Shown: positions 39,201 through 52,600 of the stretch, in pieces
Layout of the letters: the number at the start of each line of letters is the position of its first letter
Position numbering within the stretch: position 1 is the stretch's first letter
DNA from: Rostratula benghalensis
Lineage: Eukaryota; Chordata; Aves; Charadriiformes; Rostratulidae
NCBI GenBank assembly: GCA_013399305.1
Contig: VXAI01000083.1
Location: 3,029,943 to 3,093,942 of the forward strand
Direction of reading: 5' to 3'
DNA length: 64,000 nucleotides
Program-made: the position numbers and the translations under genes
The notes under the pieces: generated by a model
The model's input: the letters and a program-made list of their open reading frames with translations, nothing else
Database searches by the model: none
Told to the model about the DNA's origin: nothing

Positions 39201-40900
39201 AGTATATTGAGGTAAATTCTACTGATTCCCTTCCCCCTCACCACTTTTTTTTTTTTAATGCAATACGACACTAAATGTCTTTTTCTTAAACTGATGTTTT
39301 GGCTTTTTTCAAATAATAAAGTTATTTTTTTCTTTTCAAATATTTTCAAATCATTTTTTAGAACTTCAAAATCAAAATAGGATGTCATAATTTCCATTGG
39401 GTAATAGGCTAATTCCATTGGGAAAAGGCCAAAATACGAAAGAAAAAAAATTTTTTTAATGAGAAAAGTTTTTAAGAAATAATATTTTTCAACATAAACA
39501 TCTATAGTTTAGCAAAATATTTCTTTCTAAGGACAGACCATTCTACATTCTTCATGATAACAATCCTTGATTTCCAAATGGCCTTTCTAAAAATTCACAA
39601 GGATGCCTAGTTTTATTTAACTACTTTCTGAAAAATAATTTTCAAAAGAGTACAATGCTTTTAGAAACTTCCTTTGAATATTTTAACAAGATGAATCTAG
39701 TAAAAAAGGCAGAAGAAGAGTTACTTCCTCACATAAGGAAGATGTTTGCTGTGTTTTGTATTCATTTATTTACTTAACCTTGAAAAAAATATTTTTACAA
39801 AGTTTAAGAGAATGTTTTGACTGCCCAAAGTTTCCTTCTAATCTGATGTACTATTTGTCAAATATAAAGGACTGTTAGACACTCAAATAACAGGTTATCT
39901 GTAGAACACTGGGAAATTAAAAGAAAACCCCACAGATTTCAAAAGCTTTTCTGCCTTTAAAAAAGTAAGAAGGGGGGAAAAAAAAGTCAAAGCAAGTAAT
40001 TGTTCTAGGGCAATGCTATGTTGGAAGACAATTTAAATACTTAATTGTAATTCCTATTAACAGAAAAACTCATTCTTATCTCTTGAAATAGCTTGTCAAA
40101 CATGAAAAAGGCTTATTGCTGAAACGGGCTGTATCTTGTTAAGAATCATAAGCAGAAACATACTTTAATTAGCTCTTCCAGTATCTTCAACTAAATAATT
40201 CTTATTATTAAGATTAACATTATGTTAGATTTATTTATTTCGATCTTACATGAGTTTGGGTTTAGGGCCAGGCAACTAAAGATAATTTAAGGCAAACTAA
40301 TCTCTAAAACTATCAGAACACAGGACAGTTGAAAAGTTGAGGTGTTCCCTTTTTGAATATCATTTCCAGCTTGTACTAAGAAATGCAAAGAAATTTTAAT
40401 TCAGTGTTAGACTGGCAGAAATTCAAAATGATGGGTATTTCATAACTCACTTGCTGGCTTCATAAACTATAATTATCAAAGGAAAAAGGTTAACTCCTTA
40501 AAAGTCTTTCCACAGAGTATTGCAATACATTATCTTTGAGAACATGTAACTTGGATTTATCTAACAACAAAATTTAAACTGAGTTTGACAGATGATATTT
40601 GTGGTCTTTTTTCTTTGTTTCTTATTTTTAAACAGAAAATAGCTACGAGCACAAGTATACGGATCTTACTCATGCTACCATAGAGAAGCAAGGAAAGAAT
40701 TCCACCTTTAGCTTAGCCACTGAGGTTGTGAACAAGTTCTTTAGTCAGTGTCAACTGACTAATACTGGTATTACAAAGAGAAAATAAATATTTATCAGTT
40801 AAGAAGCGGGATGCCATATTACTTGCTTATTTCATAAAACTAGAGAGCAACTTAATTTCCCTTTGTTTTCTAAGTGAGTAAAAACAAAACTAAACCATTA
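33291..40900. other. Unannotated AT-rich DNA
   Basis: No gene that I can name. A 94-codon minus-strand frame at 33896-34180 has no recognisable domain. Low-complexity features are a 14-base T run at 38706-38719, (TAAA)n near 37485 and an A run near 37850. A possible 51-bp exon-like segment on the minus strand at 37948-37998 is discussed as a finding. Confidence 0.5.
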
Positions 40901-40986
40901 GAATCCTGCTTTGGCAGGGGAGTTGGACTAGATGATCTCTAGAGTTCACTTCTAACTCTGACAATTCCATGATTCTGTGAATCAAT
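40901..40986 (+). mobile_element. CR1 LINE 3' terminus, very short
   Basis: GGGGAGTTGGACTAGATGAT, CTCTAGAGTTCACTTC, TAACTC and the terminal ATTCCATGATTCTGTG match the last 85 bases or so of CR1 in the forward direction. It is the only CR1 copy in the window on the plus strand and contains no ORF2 sequence of note. Confidence 0.92.
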
Positions 40987-43900
40987 CAGGACAAAGAGAG
41001 GTGACTAAATGCTCACAATCCCATGTGGAAATGTGCAAGAAGGAGACTTCAGACTACCAGAAATAATACCAATTATCAAAACTTGAAAGGAAATCCTCAA
41101 AAGTATATATAATATTAAAAAATATATCCTCAGATAATCCAGCTCATATCTCACACCTGATTAAGACTTTGATAGGCTGTCTTTGTCTAAACAAACGGGA
41201 TGCCCACTGATATTAATCAACATATTTCTGAGAGACAGTAAGTACATGCTGCTGAGAGCCTACTGTCTAAGACATAAGTAAAGTCTATTGTTTCTTCTTA
41301 TTTGAACTTTGAAGCCAGAGGAACACAGTAGTTGTGGCAATTTATCTTAGTGCAACTTGCCTTGGCCTGTCAGATTTTGCTACTCTGCTCCTCACAAGTA
41401 ATGGCTGGGTTTTTTACAAATACCTCAGGTGATCTTAATGGCATTGTTACCTGTGTCCTTCTGAACTGCACATTAACAAGGTGATCAGAAAGACTGCACT
41501 TCAGGAACCGGATTCTTTTTCATTAAAAAAACCCCCCCAAAACAAAACTCAAAATTTCTCTTTGTTTTCTGTGACACCTGTTGTTGTTTTTTTTAATATT
41601 TGATGCTGGGATGAAGAACAATTTTGATAACGAGCAACAGAAATAAATTAGCACACTTTAACACCATTGAAAGGCAGACTCAGAGGGACAGAAAAATTGC
41701 CAAATGAATCAAGGGCTGTTTACGAAACACACATTTCTTCAAAAGCTAACAAAGAGCTGTATCTGGCTTAATAACATTTATTGTATTTATTCCCATTCAT
41801 ATTTTCCACTGCTACTTTTTATTATTTCAGTTCATTTCCTTAGTTAAGTATGTTCTTTGAGATTGTATAAAGATGTGATATGATTTGTTATACAAACATA
41901 TTTTGAGGCTTTCCTTGGTTTAGGGGAAAAAAAAAAAAAAAAAGACAGCAAACAAAAAATTTAAATCTTTAAATAGCCAAGGACAAAGCAGATAGGCTAT
42001 GCATTACCAAAGCTGCCCCAAATCAAGGCAGGGCACTAAAAATGCCAGCCAGTTACATATGCCACATGGCTTTCTACTGTATAAATCCTTACCACTGCTA
42101 TGTTCTTTCCTATTGGATATAGAAGTATTAGCTGTAATTTGTCACTATGGTATGTCAAGGAAGGAAGGTTTGCTCTTAAAATGCCACTTGGAAAGTAAAC
42201 AGCAGCCTGCAGAGCAGGATTTGTGTATCATTTTTGGTACAATGAATAACACACTTAGAAAGATATATTGAATACGAAACATGGAAGTGTAAGAGTTGTG
42301 ACTTGTGTTAAATATTCACTGCCATTCCTGCCAGTACTAGTATATGAAGCTCATGTATTTCAGGCAAAGCCAATACAGGTCATTACTATATATCCCAGAT
42401 AAAGCCTTTTGCACATAACATCTTTTTTTTTTTTTTTTTATTTTACACTCACCTAATATTTCTGCCCACTAAGAGTCACCCTATCTTTTAAGAGCTGGCT
42501 ACATTTAAATGATAAAATAAGTGATTCCTACTATATGCACATGTATTTATACACATATGTATAGATACAGCCATACTGCAAGGTCTGAAGCACTACAGAC
42601 TGCTAAAGAAGAGAATTCTGCATGGATGATGCATTAGATCAACACAGTCTACTCTCCACCCACACACAAAAAATGAAAACCCCTAAACACTGAATGTTAG
42701 GCTTCCTATAACTAACATGAGAATGAAAATATTCAAGATGCACAAAACATTTTCCCTCTAAGAAAGCAAAAGATCACACAATGTATCTTCTAGTGCATAT
42801 CACATATACCCTGGCATATGTCTGGAGACATCTCTGGAAGCACCAGAGTAGAAGAAGTTCCTCTAATGATGCAGTAAAACTACAGCTGTACCACACCACA
42901 GTCAGTAATTACTGGCATCTAAGGCTACAGGGGAATTTACTATATTCATACATACATGAGGAAAAGCTACTTAATCCGTAGAAACATAATAGCTTCCCTG
43001 ACCTTTACATGCTGCTTCCACGCCTTCACAAACCATTGCAGGTCCAGGTGTCTGTGAGCAGAACTGAGAGCAGCTGCTCCCATACCCACCTTAACTGCAT
43101 TTAAAGAGGCACAGAGCTTCTGAGCACACACTCTGTCCTAGGTTTCCCACTCACTTGGGGAGAGGTTGCAGCAAGCTCTTCTTTCCTTGTAACCAATGAA
43201 ACTGCATTTCATGGAAAAAAAAATAAAAAAAAATCAGCATGTTGAAGTCTGAAATTTGGCCCAAACTTGAGTCTTCTCCCAGAAAAAAGTTGGGGTGCAG
43301 CTGAAGCCTTAAGGCAGAATATGGGAAGTGTACCTGTTTGCTGAAGTTCAGATAGAGTCATGTTGCTTTTGAAGTTTTTCCTGCCTATGGCACAGCTGTG
43401 TGATTGTCCCTAAAGTGTTCTTTAATGTAAGTGATCCATGAATACAAAGGATGCTAGCATGCAGAATCCTAGCAAAGCTTTTTCAAAGCAATGTTGCCAA
43501 TTCAGTTGTTTACATTTGCTGTAAGATTCAATCTGCAGCTCAAGGGCAGTAATTTGTACATTATGCTAAGGTACTCAATTCACAAAGCTCATGGGACAAT
43601 TACGTTGCTGACAGCAGAAAGCCAGGGGAAGAAAAATGAAAGACACAATATAATAACAGAAGAAAGCATTTTAAGCATTATAAAATGAATTGCAAAATGT
43701 GTTACTCTCTAAAACAGCAGCTCTGACTTCTTGATTGTTACTGCTCTTGAAGCAGATTGAGAGTAGTTGATGTCACGTTCTGTGCACCTCTCTGCAACAC
43801 CTAACAGTCCTTCCCTTCTGGGTTGCGAAGATGTGTATTACATTTAAACTTATAAATTACATTAAAATACCTATACTACAGCGAAATATTATTGTTGGTA

Positions 43901-44931
43901 TACAAAAATATTACTATAGCTAAGAGATATTACTGTATCTAATGTAGGTTGTGTTTTATAGGGCAACTCCAGATTTTTTCTAAGTTAGTCACGTGTCTAC
44001 CTGCAGGAATTATTTTTAGTTAGTCATTTGGCAAAGACTAATTGAGCTAATTTACACCGTACAAGAACAAAACCCAAATACAATCTAATTTAAGATGTGT
44101 TGCTGTGTATATTGTAACTCAAAACATCTTAACACTAATAATTTATTAACAGGATTTAAACGCTCCTATTGTTAGAGCTCAACAAAGGCACCTGCAGCAT
44201 GGAAATCCTAGGAGTAGCTAGTTCTGCAACATTATTACACTAACACATTCCACACAAGATTGATTGTACATCCTATTTCTTCCAAGCAACAAATAGCAAC
44301 CCACTACCAGACCCACTGGAGGAAACTTTAATACAGAAAGGGCCAGTCGAATGTAAATGTAGTTCACAGGTTAAATCTTAAGGTCTAAGTGTATCGCTGC
44401 TGTTCTCAGTCAGGTTTATTATTTTATTATACTTTCTATTGATTGCCATCATCATCCTATTGACTGGCTGTGTACACTGTATGAGACAGTTCAGAAGAAT
44501 CAATAAAGCTGTGGGTAAACTCTGGGGATCTTGGTGGGGAACAGGATGAATTGCCTAATGATGCCTACAGAAACACTTTTGTTTTCCACTTTGAAGTAAG
44601 TAAATAACAGGAGAAAAGCAGACTTAGGTGCCTTCTGAAAACTTACCCACACCACATTAAAGAGATAAATTTGAGAAGTCATCATATTACAAAGCAAAAT
44701 AAGCAGTTAAAAAAATTATCTTGCAATATGCTAACAGTCCATACAGCTTAGCATCCTTGCTGTAAGGGTTTCAGGAAGCAGTAGGTGCTATGGTCAGGGA
44801 ACAAACCTCTTTTCCAAAAATACAGCTCATTGGGAGACCATCTTATGGACAATTTGTACTCCTTTATCCTCCATGACTTTTGTATTGATCACTATGGACC
44901 ATATGATCCGGTGTTGCAGATGGACATTGGG
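40987..44931. other. Unannotated AT-rich DNA
   Basis: Nothing recognisable was found. A 17-base A run lies at 41927-41943 and a 17-base T run at 42423-42439, with an adjacent TTTATT. A GC-richer patch at about 43000-43180 has no identifiable content. Open frames (41999-42271, 42781-42981, 43491-43688) look like chance. Confidence 0.5.
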
Positions 44932-45210
44932 CATCATAGAAGGGTTGAGGCTGGAGGGGAGCTCTGAAGGCTGTCTTGTCCAACCCAGGGCCACCTAGAG
45001 CCTCTTAGCCAGGAATATTTCCAGACAGCTTTTGAATATCTCCAAGAATGAGACTCCCCAACCTCTCCGGCCAGCCTGTGTCTGTGCTTTGTTACCCTCA
45101 CACCGAAAAAGTGTTTTCTGATGGAAACTCCTGTGTTTCAGTTCATGCCCGTTGCCTTATGTCCTGTCACTGGGGACCATCAAAAGGCACCTGGCTCCAT
45201 TCTCTCCTCT
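44932..45210 (-). mobile_element. CR1 LINE 3' fragment
   Basis: The plus strand reads GCATCATAGAAGGGTTGAGG, GTCTTGTCCAACCCAGGGCC, CCAACCTCTCCGGCCAGCCT, GTTCATGCCCGTTGCCTTAT and GTCCTGTCACTGGGGACCAT. These are complement versions of the CR1 3' UTR and ORF2 end in the usual order. It is about 280 bp long, truncated at its 5' end, and diverged from the other copies. The open frame 44785-44967 (plus) overlaps it and is not a gene. Confidence 0.93.
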
Positions 45211-48200
45211 AGGCTGACAACAAGTGGTGTGTTACTATTAAAATACAGGAAGTCAAATTTAGCTTATGAAACGAATGAGGCTTCCAAGATGACTTTCTGA
45301 CAATTTCTTCCATGTTCACTCCACATATTTTGTTATGTCTTTCTCTACTATGGCCTTATCTTGAACAGAGTTTTTAGGCTGTAACATAATATAAAAGGTA
45401 ATACAAAACATGTCTCTAAAACAACATAGTTTCTATGTGTATAGAATTATGCAGCCATCTGAAGCATACTGCTAGATACTTTAATGATAATAAAGAGCTA
45501 GAGCAAAAAAAATTGGAGGGGGTTTATACTTATTCCAAGAATATTCTCCTGAACTAGGAAAAAAAATAATTAAAACATTATTTGTCTACCATGAGACTCT
45601 GCAGTGTGAATAAGAATATATCACATATTAATATTCCAGAATGCTGCAGCTCGTTCTTATGCCAAAGGTTTAATGTGAACAGAAAATAAATTAAATTATT
45701 GTTATAACATTGTTTTGATTAAGAGAGGTCTTTTTTTAACAGAGGACTAAATGTCTACGCTTTAAGACTTAATGTTTTAAATATAAACCTAAAAAAATAT
45801 TAATTTTACAGTTTCAGGATTTATCCTACATAAATGCAATTTACCTAAATGTGCCTGTGTCAAAAATCTACATTTTTTATTCTTTTCTTGTTATGATGCA
45901 ATATAAGTATGTGAAAAAATAATTTCTAAATCTTTAACTAAATTCACACTAGATTGAGGTGTCCTGCTGTGTCACAGACTACCAATTCTTAAGCTACTTA
46001 TTGAAACCATGTCCAGAAGAGATCAGGCTGTTAATCACTTTGTTATAACTCTGGGGTTCCTTCCAAAGGAGTTGATCAGAACCTGAATGGCTGTTCTCAA
46101 CCCCTTCAATCTGGGCAAAGGAATTAGTTATGTGGTAGCTCAAGTGTGCCGTCTGAATCTGCTCTGACAGGGGACTATGTAATGGTATTTTATAGCCTCA
46201 GACACATTTATCCAAATGAATGATTTAACAGTCTTCACGACCTGATAATCCAACCAAGTTTTGTTCCATTCGTTAGTCTCCCCAGGTCGAGTCACACCCA
46301 CTGATTTCATATAATACACCCGGCAGGGGAGACCGCGTCTGAGAAAGAGGAGACCAAAGTGTCAGGTAGCATGAAGAGCACTGATCAGCAGAACAGAGCC
46401 TTTCCAACATAGTCTGTATGCTATTAAAATAGAACCAAAAAATGAGGAGCTTTTATTGTCATTCAGCCTACAGTACTAGCTTAAAATAGAATCTAATTCT
46501 GCATGGTATAAAAGTTTTTAGCATTAAAAGTTCTATTAATAGCATTCAATAATATATGCCTTTGAAAAATATAAGACATACGTCAATTTCTGATTAAGAC
46601 TAAAGCTTCTCTAAGAGAAATTACTTCATTATTCTCTCTGATTAATATAGCAGTCTATTTTTCATATGTTTAAGTAAATAAGCATGAAAGTGTATCACAG
46701 GCAAGCGAAACAGTGAAGACTATAAAAATATATTGCTCATGGAAGTCATGCAATCCCAGCAGTGTTGCTACTGCATCACTGTAGCAATATACAAACTAAC
46801 AGTGGCACAGATTCTTCTCTGTGAAAACCTTGCTCTGCACATCTTTAACACCACAGCTACATTTTCTCTTTAGAAGAAAATTACCATACAGCTCTGCATT
46901 TATCATTTCATGGTGTTCTTCACGTTTTTGATTCAGCATTTATGAACTTGCTTTTAGCTAGGAGTTTATTATTACCCATTTATAGGAAGCCAACAAAATA
47001 GTAAATTATGTATTTGAAAGCCCTGCTGGCTGACATTTTTAAAGTTCATTGGACCTTTTTTTTTTTTTTACAGAGTAGAAATTTGTTGCAAACACTCAAG
47101 ATCTGATAACTGGTTCCCATTTAGATGTCATTGAGAACTAAGTGCAATGCATTTTCATTAATATTTCATTGTGTGAGTGTTCCTTGCTTTGTCATTGCCA
47201 TCTTGTAGTTATATGTCCTACATCTAAAGAGCAACTTGTAATCAGATAGGTATATTGGACTTTATTATATGCCACCACACATTCTTAGCATACAGAGTAT
47301 TATTAAGTTATAATTGCTTGTGTTTTCTCCCTTACGGGAAGATGAAGAATATTATATAACAATACATGGACTCATTACAGAATTTAAAAAAGAAGCTGAT
47401 AATAAGCATAAATACTTCAATACAAAGGTTCTGGATTCACAACTTATTTTCCTTAAACACAACCCATGTTTAACTAATAAATGAAGACAAGCTAAAATTT
47501 AAAAGTAACAGAATATTTTGTAATTAATCTGTGATTGTCTGTCAAAATAGTAATGTGACAACAGGAGATGCATACTAATTCATATACACAAGTCAATGTT
47601 TTTTTCAGAAAAAAGAAAAGTTCTTGGTTTTGCTTTTTGAATTGGCATCACTATAAAAAATAGAAAATACCAGGTTTTTAGATGAGATTAATTCAATACG
47701 TAATATAATGTGTAAAGTACAACTTCCTAAACTCTCGCAATAATTAGTAGTATAACTTGTAATGCAGATGTAGTGTTATATTTTTGCCATCTTCCATAAA
47801 AGAAAGTGTTACATTGGGGTAAATTAAAGCTATAATCCAGAGTTCATTCGGAAAGAAGAATCTTACTTTAAAGAATTGAAATGGAAAGTAATACTTACAA
47901 AGCTTCATCAGTAAAAAAATTATATCTATCTACTATTAAGTACTTCATAGGCAAATAGAATCTGTCATACTTCATCATATGTAGGACTGATATTGTTTAT
48001 TAAAGTTCTCAGTGAACAAACAATTTGGTTGCTGTTGCAGGAAATTTTGAAGCTAAGAAAATTTTGTAGCTAGAAGAAAACAATAACACTGCACCTCTTC
48101 CATGCTTTCCATTTCCATATTCAGGGTGATTTTTAGCTGATGTTCCTGCTGCAGAAACCAAGAAGGAAACCAGGTGAATCTGTAGCAGCATTCTCCCATT

Positions 48201-49520
48201 GTGAGCATTGTAGAACACAATAATCAGAGTTTCCAGGTGCAAGCTGGGTTTATATCACACCCTTCTTTTCTCTACCTGCATCAACTCAGGTTGCTCCCTC
48301 TGTGAAGGGGAAGCAGATGTCATAAAGCAAGTCACGTTGATGCTTTGCCATCAGGAAATTTTAAATTTCCTATACAAGTCCTGAACTGTTCCTGTATGGC
48401 TTCCTTAAGTCTTCATAGAGGTATTGAGCCCTTAAATATATTGTATTATATTTCTACTTTACAGTGTGCTATAGGTTTTTTGTATTAGCAATAACTAACT
48501 GCATTGTGGAAGTTACTGAGGGAACAGCTGCAGAATTTGAATCCTATGTGGGAGTGAATTGGTGCTTCTGGCACAGGGGAAGGCATAAAAAGTGTTTGGG
48601 GCCTCTGGGAAGTTTCTGCTGAAAGAACAACACTAAAATAATTTCAGTTGTTACCTTTAGGTTTCAGTCCCAAGCCCAAGCTTCGCTCCTCTGAAGTAAT
48701 GTTCCACATTGTCTGCAGACTCCAATTGCTCCCTCACTGAGGTTATATTTGCTCTGTTCTGATTTTTCCAACCCCTAAGGATCTGTACTAGATACTGGCA
48801 GAGAGGGGGTGAGGCACTGGGCTGCATGGCCCTTGTTAGAACACAGTTCTGCTTAATGAGATGTGGACAGGAAACATCATGTCAATTATCTTATTTTCAT
48901 TTATTCTTATTACCGTAGCAGGTGTGTACACACTGTGGCTCATGTGAGAAATGCTCCAAAAACCTGTAGGCAAAAACACAGTCTGTGACATACAGAAAGG
49001 CAAAACCAGTAGTAAGCAATGTTGGGAAACCAAGTAGCTAACAGGATAGAAAAAATTACTGTGTTTCATAGAAAGTAAATGGTGTTTAAGCTGCAATAAT
49101 CATGAAGGCTGATTTTACCTTTACCCGCTTAAATCACAAGCCACTCCATTGTAATGAGTGACATGATCAATATTGAAGTAGAGTTGGCACGAATGAAATA
49201 AAGATCATACCCACAAAGCCTGGAAGGGAGATTTGACTCTCTACACAGAAGTAGAACATCTTAATTTTACTACCATACACTGAAAAAAGAAATCTGCACC
49301 AGTGGTCAGGGCACCTAGTATTTTGTCCTGTCAACAATAACCAATGTACATAATTTACAGTGCAAACTGTGCCTACAGAGTCAGTGGGCCTGCATGCATA
49401 TGTAATTAGTATTTCCTATAATGACTGTGTATTATATTTTTTTTTTTCCTGGGAACAGTATGCTTCACTGCCATCTCTTTAATTTTATGTTTAGGTATAC
49501 TTGGTTATGTTATTGTTTAA
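45211..49520. other. Unannotated AT-rich DNA with one CpG-rich block
   Basis: Apart from the CpG-rich open-frame block at 46140-46338 (listed separately), nothing is recognisable. A 14-base T run lies at 47056-47069. A stretch at 48760-48835 (CACTGGGCTGCATGGCCCTT) faintly recalls the 3' end of old amniote LINE/SINE elements, but too weakly to call. Confidence 0.5.
46140..46338 (-). other. CpG-rich open frame behind a splice-acceptor-like site; possible terminal exon or unknown repeat
   Basis: On the minus strand a pyrimidine-rich GGTCTCCTCTTTCTCAG, read from just above 46338, precedes 65 open codons ending in TGA at 46140-46142. The frame includes RGLPCRVYYMKSVGV, a WNKTW and an INVSE site (two N-glycosylation sequons) and a second cysteine near the end. 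About seven CpGs fall within 200 bp, far above the surroundings. No strong donor site lies inside, so as an exon it would be terminal. An AATAAA for that strand is available at 45881-45876. I do not recognise the protein. The frame also stays open through the putative acceptor for 10 codons, and the block could instead be an LTR-like repeat on the plus strand (TCCCCAGGTCGAGTC). Confidence 0.3.
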
Positions 49521-49632
49521 GGTCTCTTTAAGAAAGGGAATGCAAGGTCTTGTATAAGATCTCTTTAAGGAAGAGGACACAAGGATGAATAAATCATCTT
49601 TCTTAAAGAAAGAGATTTTATACAAGAATATA
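49521..49632 (+). repeat. 37-bp tandem/inverted repeat next to the assembly gap
   Basis: TCTCTTTAAG-AAG followed by a purine-rich GGGAATGCAAGG or AGGACACAAGG recurs with a 37-base step (49521-49557, 49558-49594). Next comes CTTTCTTAAAGAAAG at 49598-49612, a near-perfect palindrome that is also the inverse of the TCTTTAAGAAAG in copy 1. CTTGTATA in copy 1 is matched inversely by TATACAAG at about 49619-49626. The sequence then runs into the gap. Confidence 0.65.
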
Positions 49633-49692
49633 NNNNNNNNNNNNNNNNNNNNNNNNNNNNNNNNNNNNNNNNNNNNNNNNNNNNNNNNNNNN
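49633..49692. other. Assembly gap (60 N)
   Basis: Sixty consecutive N. Open frames spanning it on either strand are artefacts. It begins immediately after a short tandem/inverted repeat, so the true length may differ from 60. Confidence 0.99.
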
Positions 49693-52600
49693 ATTTTCAA
49701 CCACACTGCCTTTCCTATACCTCAGTTACCACTTTTTTCTTTTTTTAAGGTTCATATTTTGATATTAAAATCCCCGGAACAGACCAGAGATTCTCAGCTT
49801 TTTGTCAGGTTACTTTCTGCATACAGCAGAAATTCCCATCCAGGCTTTTTCAAAAGGTGCAGAGTACTTTGAACTGCTGACTGTACAGCAGGTTGTTAAC
49901 TTGATGTTATGCTCCTTATTGGTACCATTCACTTTTTTTGTCAAGCTCAGTACAGAAAAGGAGAAAGCAGATACAAGCTACCACTTTTAACGAGTTCTAG
50001 TATCAGTTTTCAGATATTCTAGATAAGGCTTTTTTTTGTTTGTTTGTTTTTTCCTTTGGGAAGGGACATAATTGATCAATGATTCAGCTGGAGCTGAGCC
50101 ATCTTCATAATTATAAGATGAAACATCACAAAACAATTGGCATTTCAGTGTAGCAAAATCCCAATTCTAGCATTCTGGAATGTTTCCTCGGAAATTGAGT
50201 AGAATACTTTTGGGATACGTTTATTAAATTTGTCCCACATAGACTCTGACCTTTCAAAACACAGAAAAGATCATGTGACAAATCACTCCCAGGAGTGATT
50301 TTTATTTCAGCTCTGACCTCTCTGTCTGACCTTGGGAGAAATGCTTTATGTATACATAGCAGAATAACTATATTCTTTTATTCTTTGAAATAGGAGAAAC
50401 AATAATTTTTGCATATTCGTACAGTTTTATTTAAATATATATGTAGAGCAGACTATTGCATGAGACTTCTATAGTTCTTGACCATTTAACATACAAGTCA
50501 GAAAACATCCATAATTTAGATCCAATTTCCACCTTTGCGAGCCCAGAGAACACAACTTCTGACACTGACTTGTATTAAAAAGTGTACAATATGAGATGCT
50601 ATTGTTCATTTATAAGGCAGCAATTATGCATGGAACTATTTTACTGGAAATCTACATTTATAACTCCTGCTTTCCTTATCTTCAAATGTATTGATTTTAT
50701 CAAGTATCACAAATGGACCTGACAGACTGCCATGGTTACAGTTATAGGGTTACTTGTGGCTAGTTTTGGATTCCTTGCAATGGTAAATTTTAATTATTGC
50801 ATTTGAAATTATCTTTCACAATTCGCTCCCATGCTCTTGGAAAGTCTGGGTTGATCTGTTTCCAGCAATGAAGAGAGGAATTAATAATAATGAGCTGATT
50901 ATATAACTTCTTTCAGTATATATGCAAGGTTTTCTTTTGGCCCTTGCTCTGAAACAGAACTGGAAATTTGACAGGATGAATTGTAGTGCAATGAAAGAGA
51001 TTCCTGAATTTGTCCTTATGAGAAGACATTCAGATTTTACATAATTATAAACCTCTAAAAGTCACTATTTGTACACAATCACTAACCTTTCCTTTGGAGT
51101 TTCCTGATAACATTTCTAGCACTCTGTCTACACTGAGCATGACCCAGAATGTCACACTCACAATCCCAGGAAACACACAATGCAGAAGATAAGCATACAC
51201 ACAAGCTAATCATCTACATAAATCTTCAGCTTCTTGTGATGATTTTGAAACCCCAGATGTATTAATAAATAATTTCAACAGCAAAAAAAAAAAGGCCTAG
51301 GAAGGTTAACAAACCACACAGGTTGTTTTGATGCAAGACTTGAAAGTAAAATCACAAGATGGGGTCAAAACAGGCAATTTATTCCAGATACCAGAAGCTA
51401 CCAACAAACAAAATCATGCTCCACCAGTCAGATTTCAGCTGCTGCCAATTTATTTGGAAAGCATTGGCAATGAGAAAGACCGAGCTGTGTGCACACTGGA
51501 ATTTAGAGACTGGGACATGGTTTCGGTGGCAACAATCTGGTGTAAGTTTTAGCTTTATTAGTATGGATGGGTCTTGACAATGAAAATCTTGTCATGTTTG
51601 TAGAGGAGAGCTGAAAGCAAGCATGCCCTGACTAGGAGCAGTTACAGTGAGCAGGATTTGAATACTGGAGTTAAGAGGCTGAGACTGCTCTAGGCTGTAT
51701 CACCGTTTGGGGTCTATTCAGTCTATTGGACCCTGAGGTTGCTTGAAGTTCTGTAGTCCCTGTTCCAATCTTTGATCGTTTTCCTTCCTTTAGATGTTTG
51801 CCCCATTCTACTTTTCAGGTGGCCAGTTTGCTATTTTCATTTACTTTTCAAAGTAGATAGCTCCCTTTGGGTAATACAGAGTTTGTCTTATCTTATGTGA
51901 TTGAAATAAAACTGTTCCACAATCTCAGATAAATTTTCAAGAACACAGAACGAGCAAGAAATAAATAATACCTAAAGAGTTGAATATTCTGTATTTTTAG
52001 CTGATTCACTGACAAATTAAATACAGGTCTTAAACATAATTCTTGTATTACTTTGTCACTCAGAGACAAAATTAGATTAGGTACAGACTTTGAAATTTAA
52101 AAGCAGATCTAAGGCAACTCTCTTGGCAGACCAGTAGTGTTAAAAAAACAAAAAAAAAAACCAAAAAAACCCCACCCTGGCTCCTACTGTGCCTTCTGGC
52201 TCAGTATCTACATTCACTGCTACATAGCTTGAAGACTAGATCTTGTTTTAATCCCAGAAATGGAAGCTACCAATTTTTAATAGTTCAATGCACAATGGGA
52301 AATTAACATGGTAAAGTGACCTGCACTTTTCTTGCTATCAGCCTTTAAAGCCTGCGTGTAGCACAGGTGTCTGCTGTGTCACTGACTCATACCTGCATTT
52401 CATTCTGACATTTTTAACTGTGTAAACAAAAAGGTAATGGGAAATGGAAAGTTGTTCTAATACGAGCAAAATGTTCTGAAGGTGTGTTTAGTACAGAGTG
52501 TCCACAGAAGACACAGAAAGTGAAAGTGAGAATGAAATCAATACAGCACATGCAGAAAACCATATCCTTTACTCATACTGGTAGAAAACTTTTGCCTCTG

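Noticed and set aside
48760..48835. Faint similarity to 3' ends of old amniote LINE/SINE elements
   Set aside because: Match rests on about 20 bases recalled from memory; too weak to annotate.
49491..49872. Two open frames (both strands) crossing the N gap
   Set aside because: They are open only because N codons are not stops; the flanking residues show no domain.
51328..51577. Two overlapping plus frames ending at a GGTGTAAGT donor-like site
   Set aside because: No acceptor paired with the donor and no recognisable peptide; one frame begins at a TTG rather than ATG.
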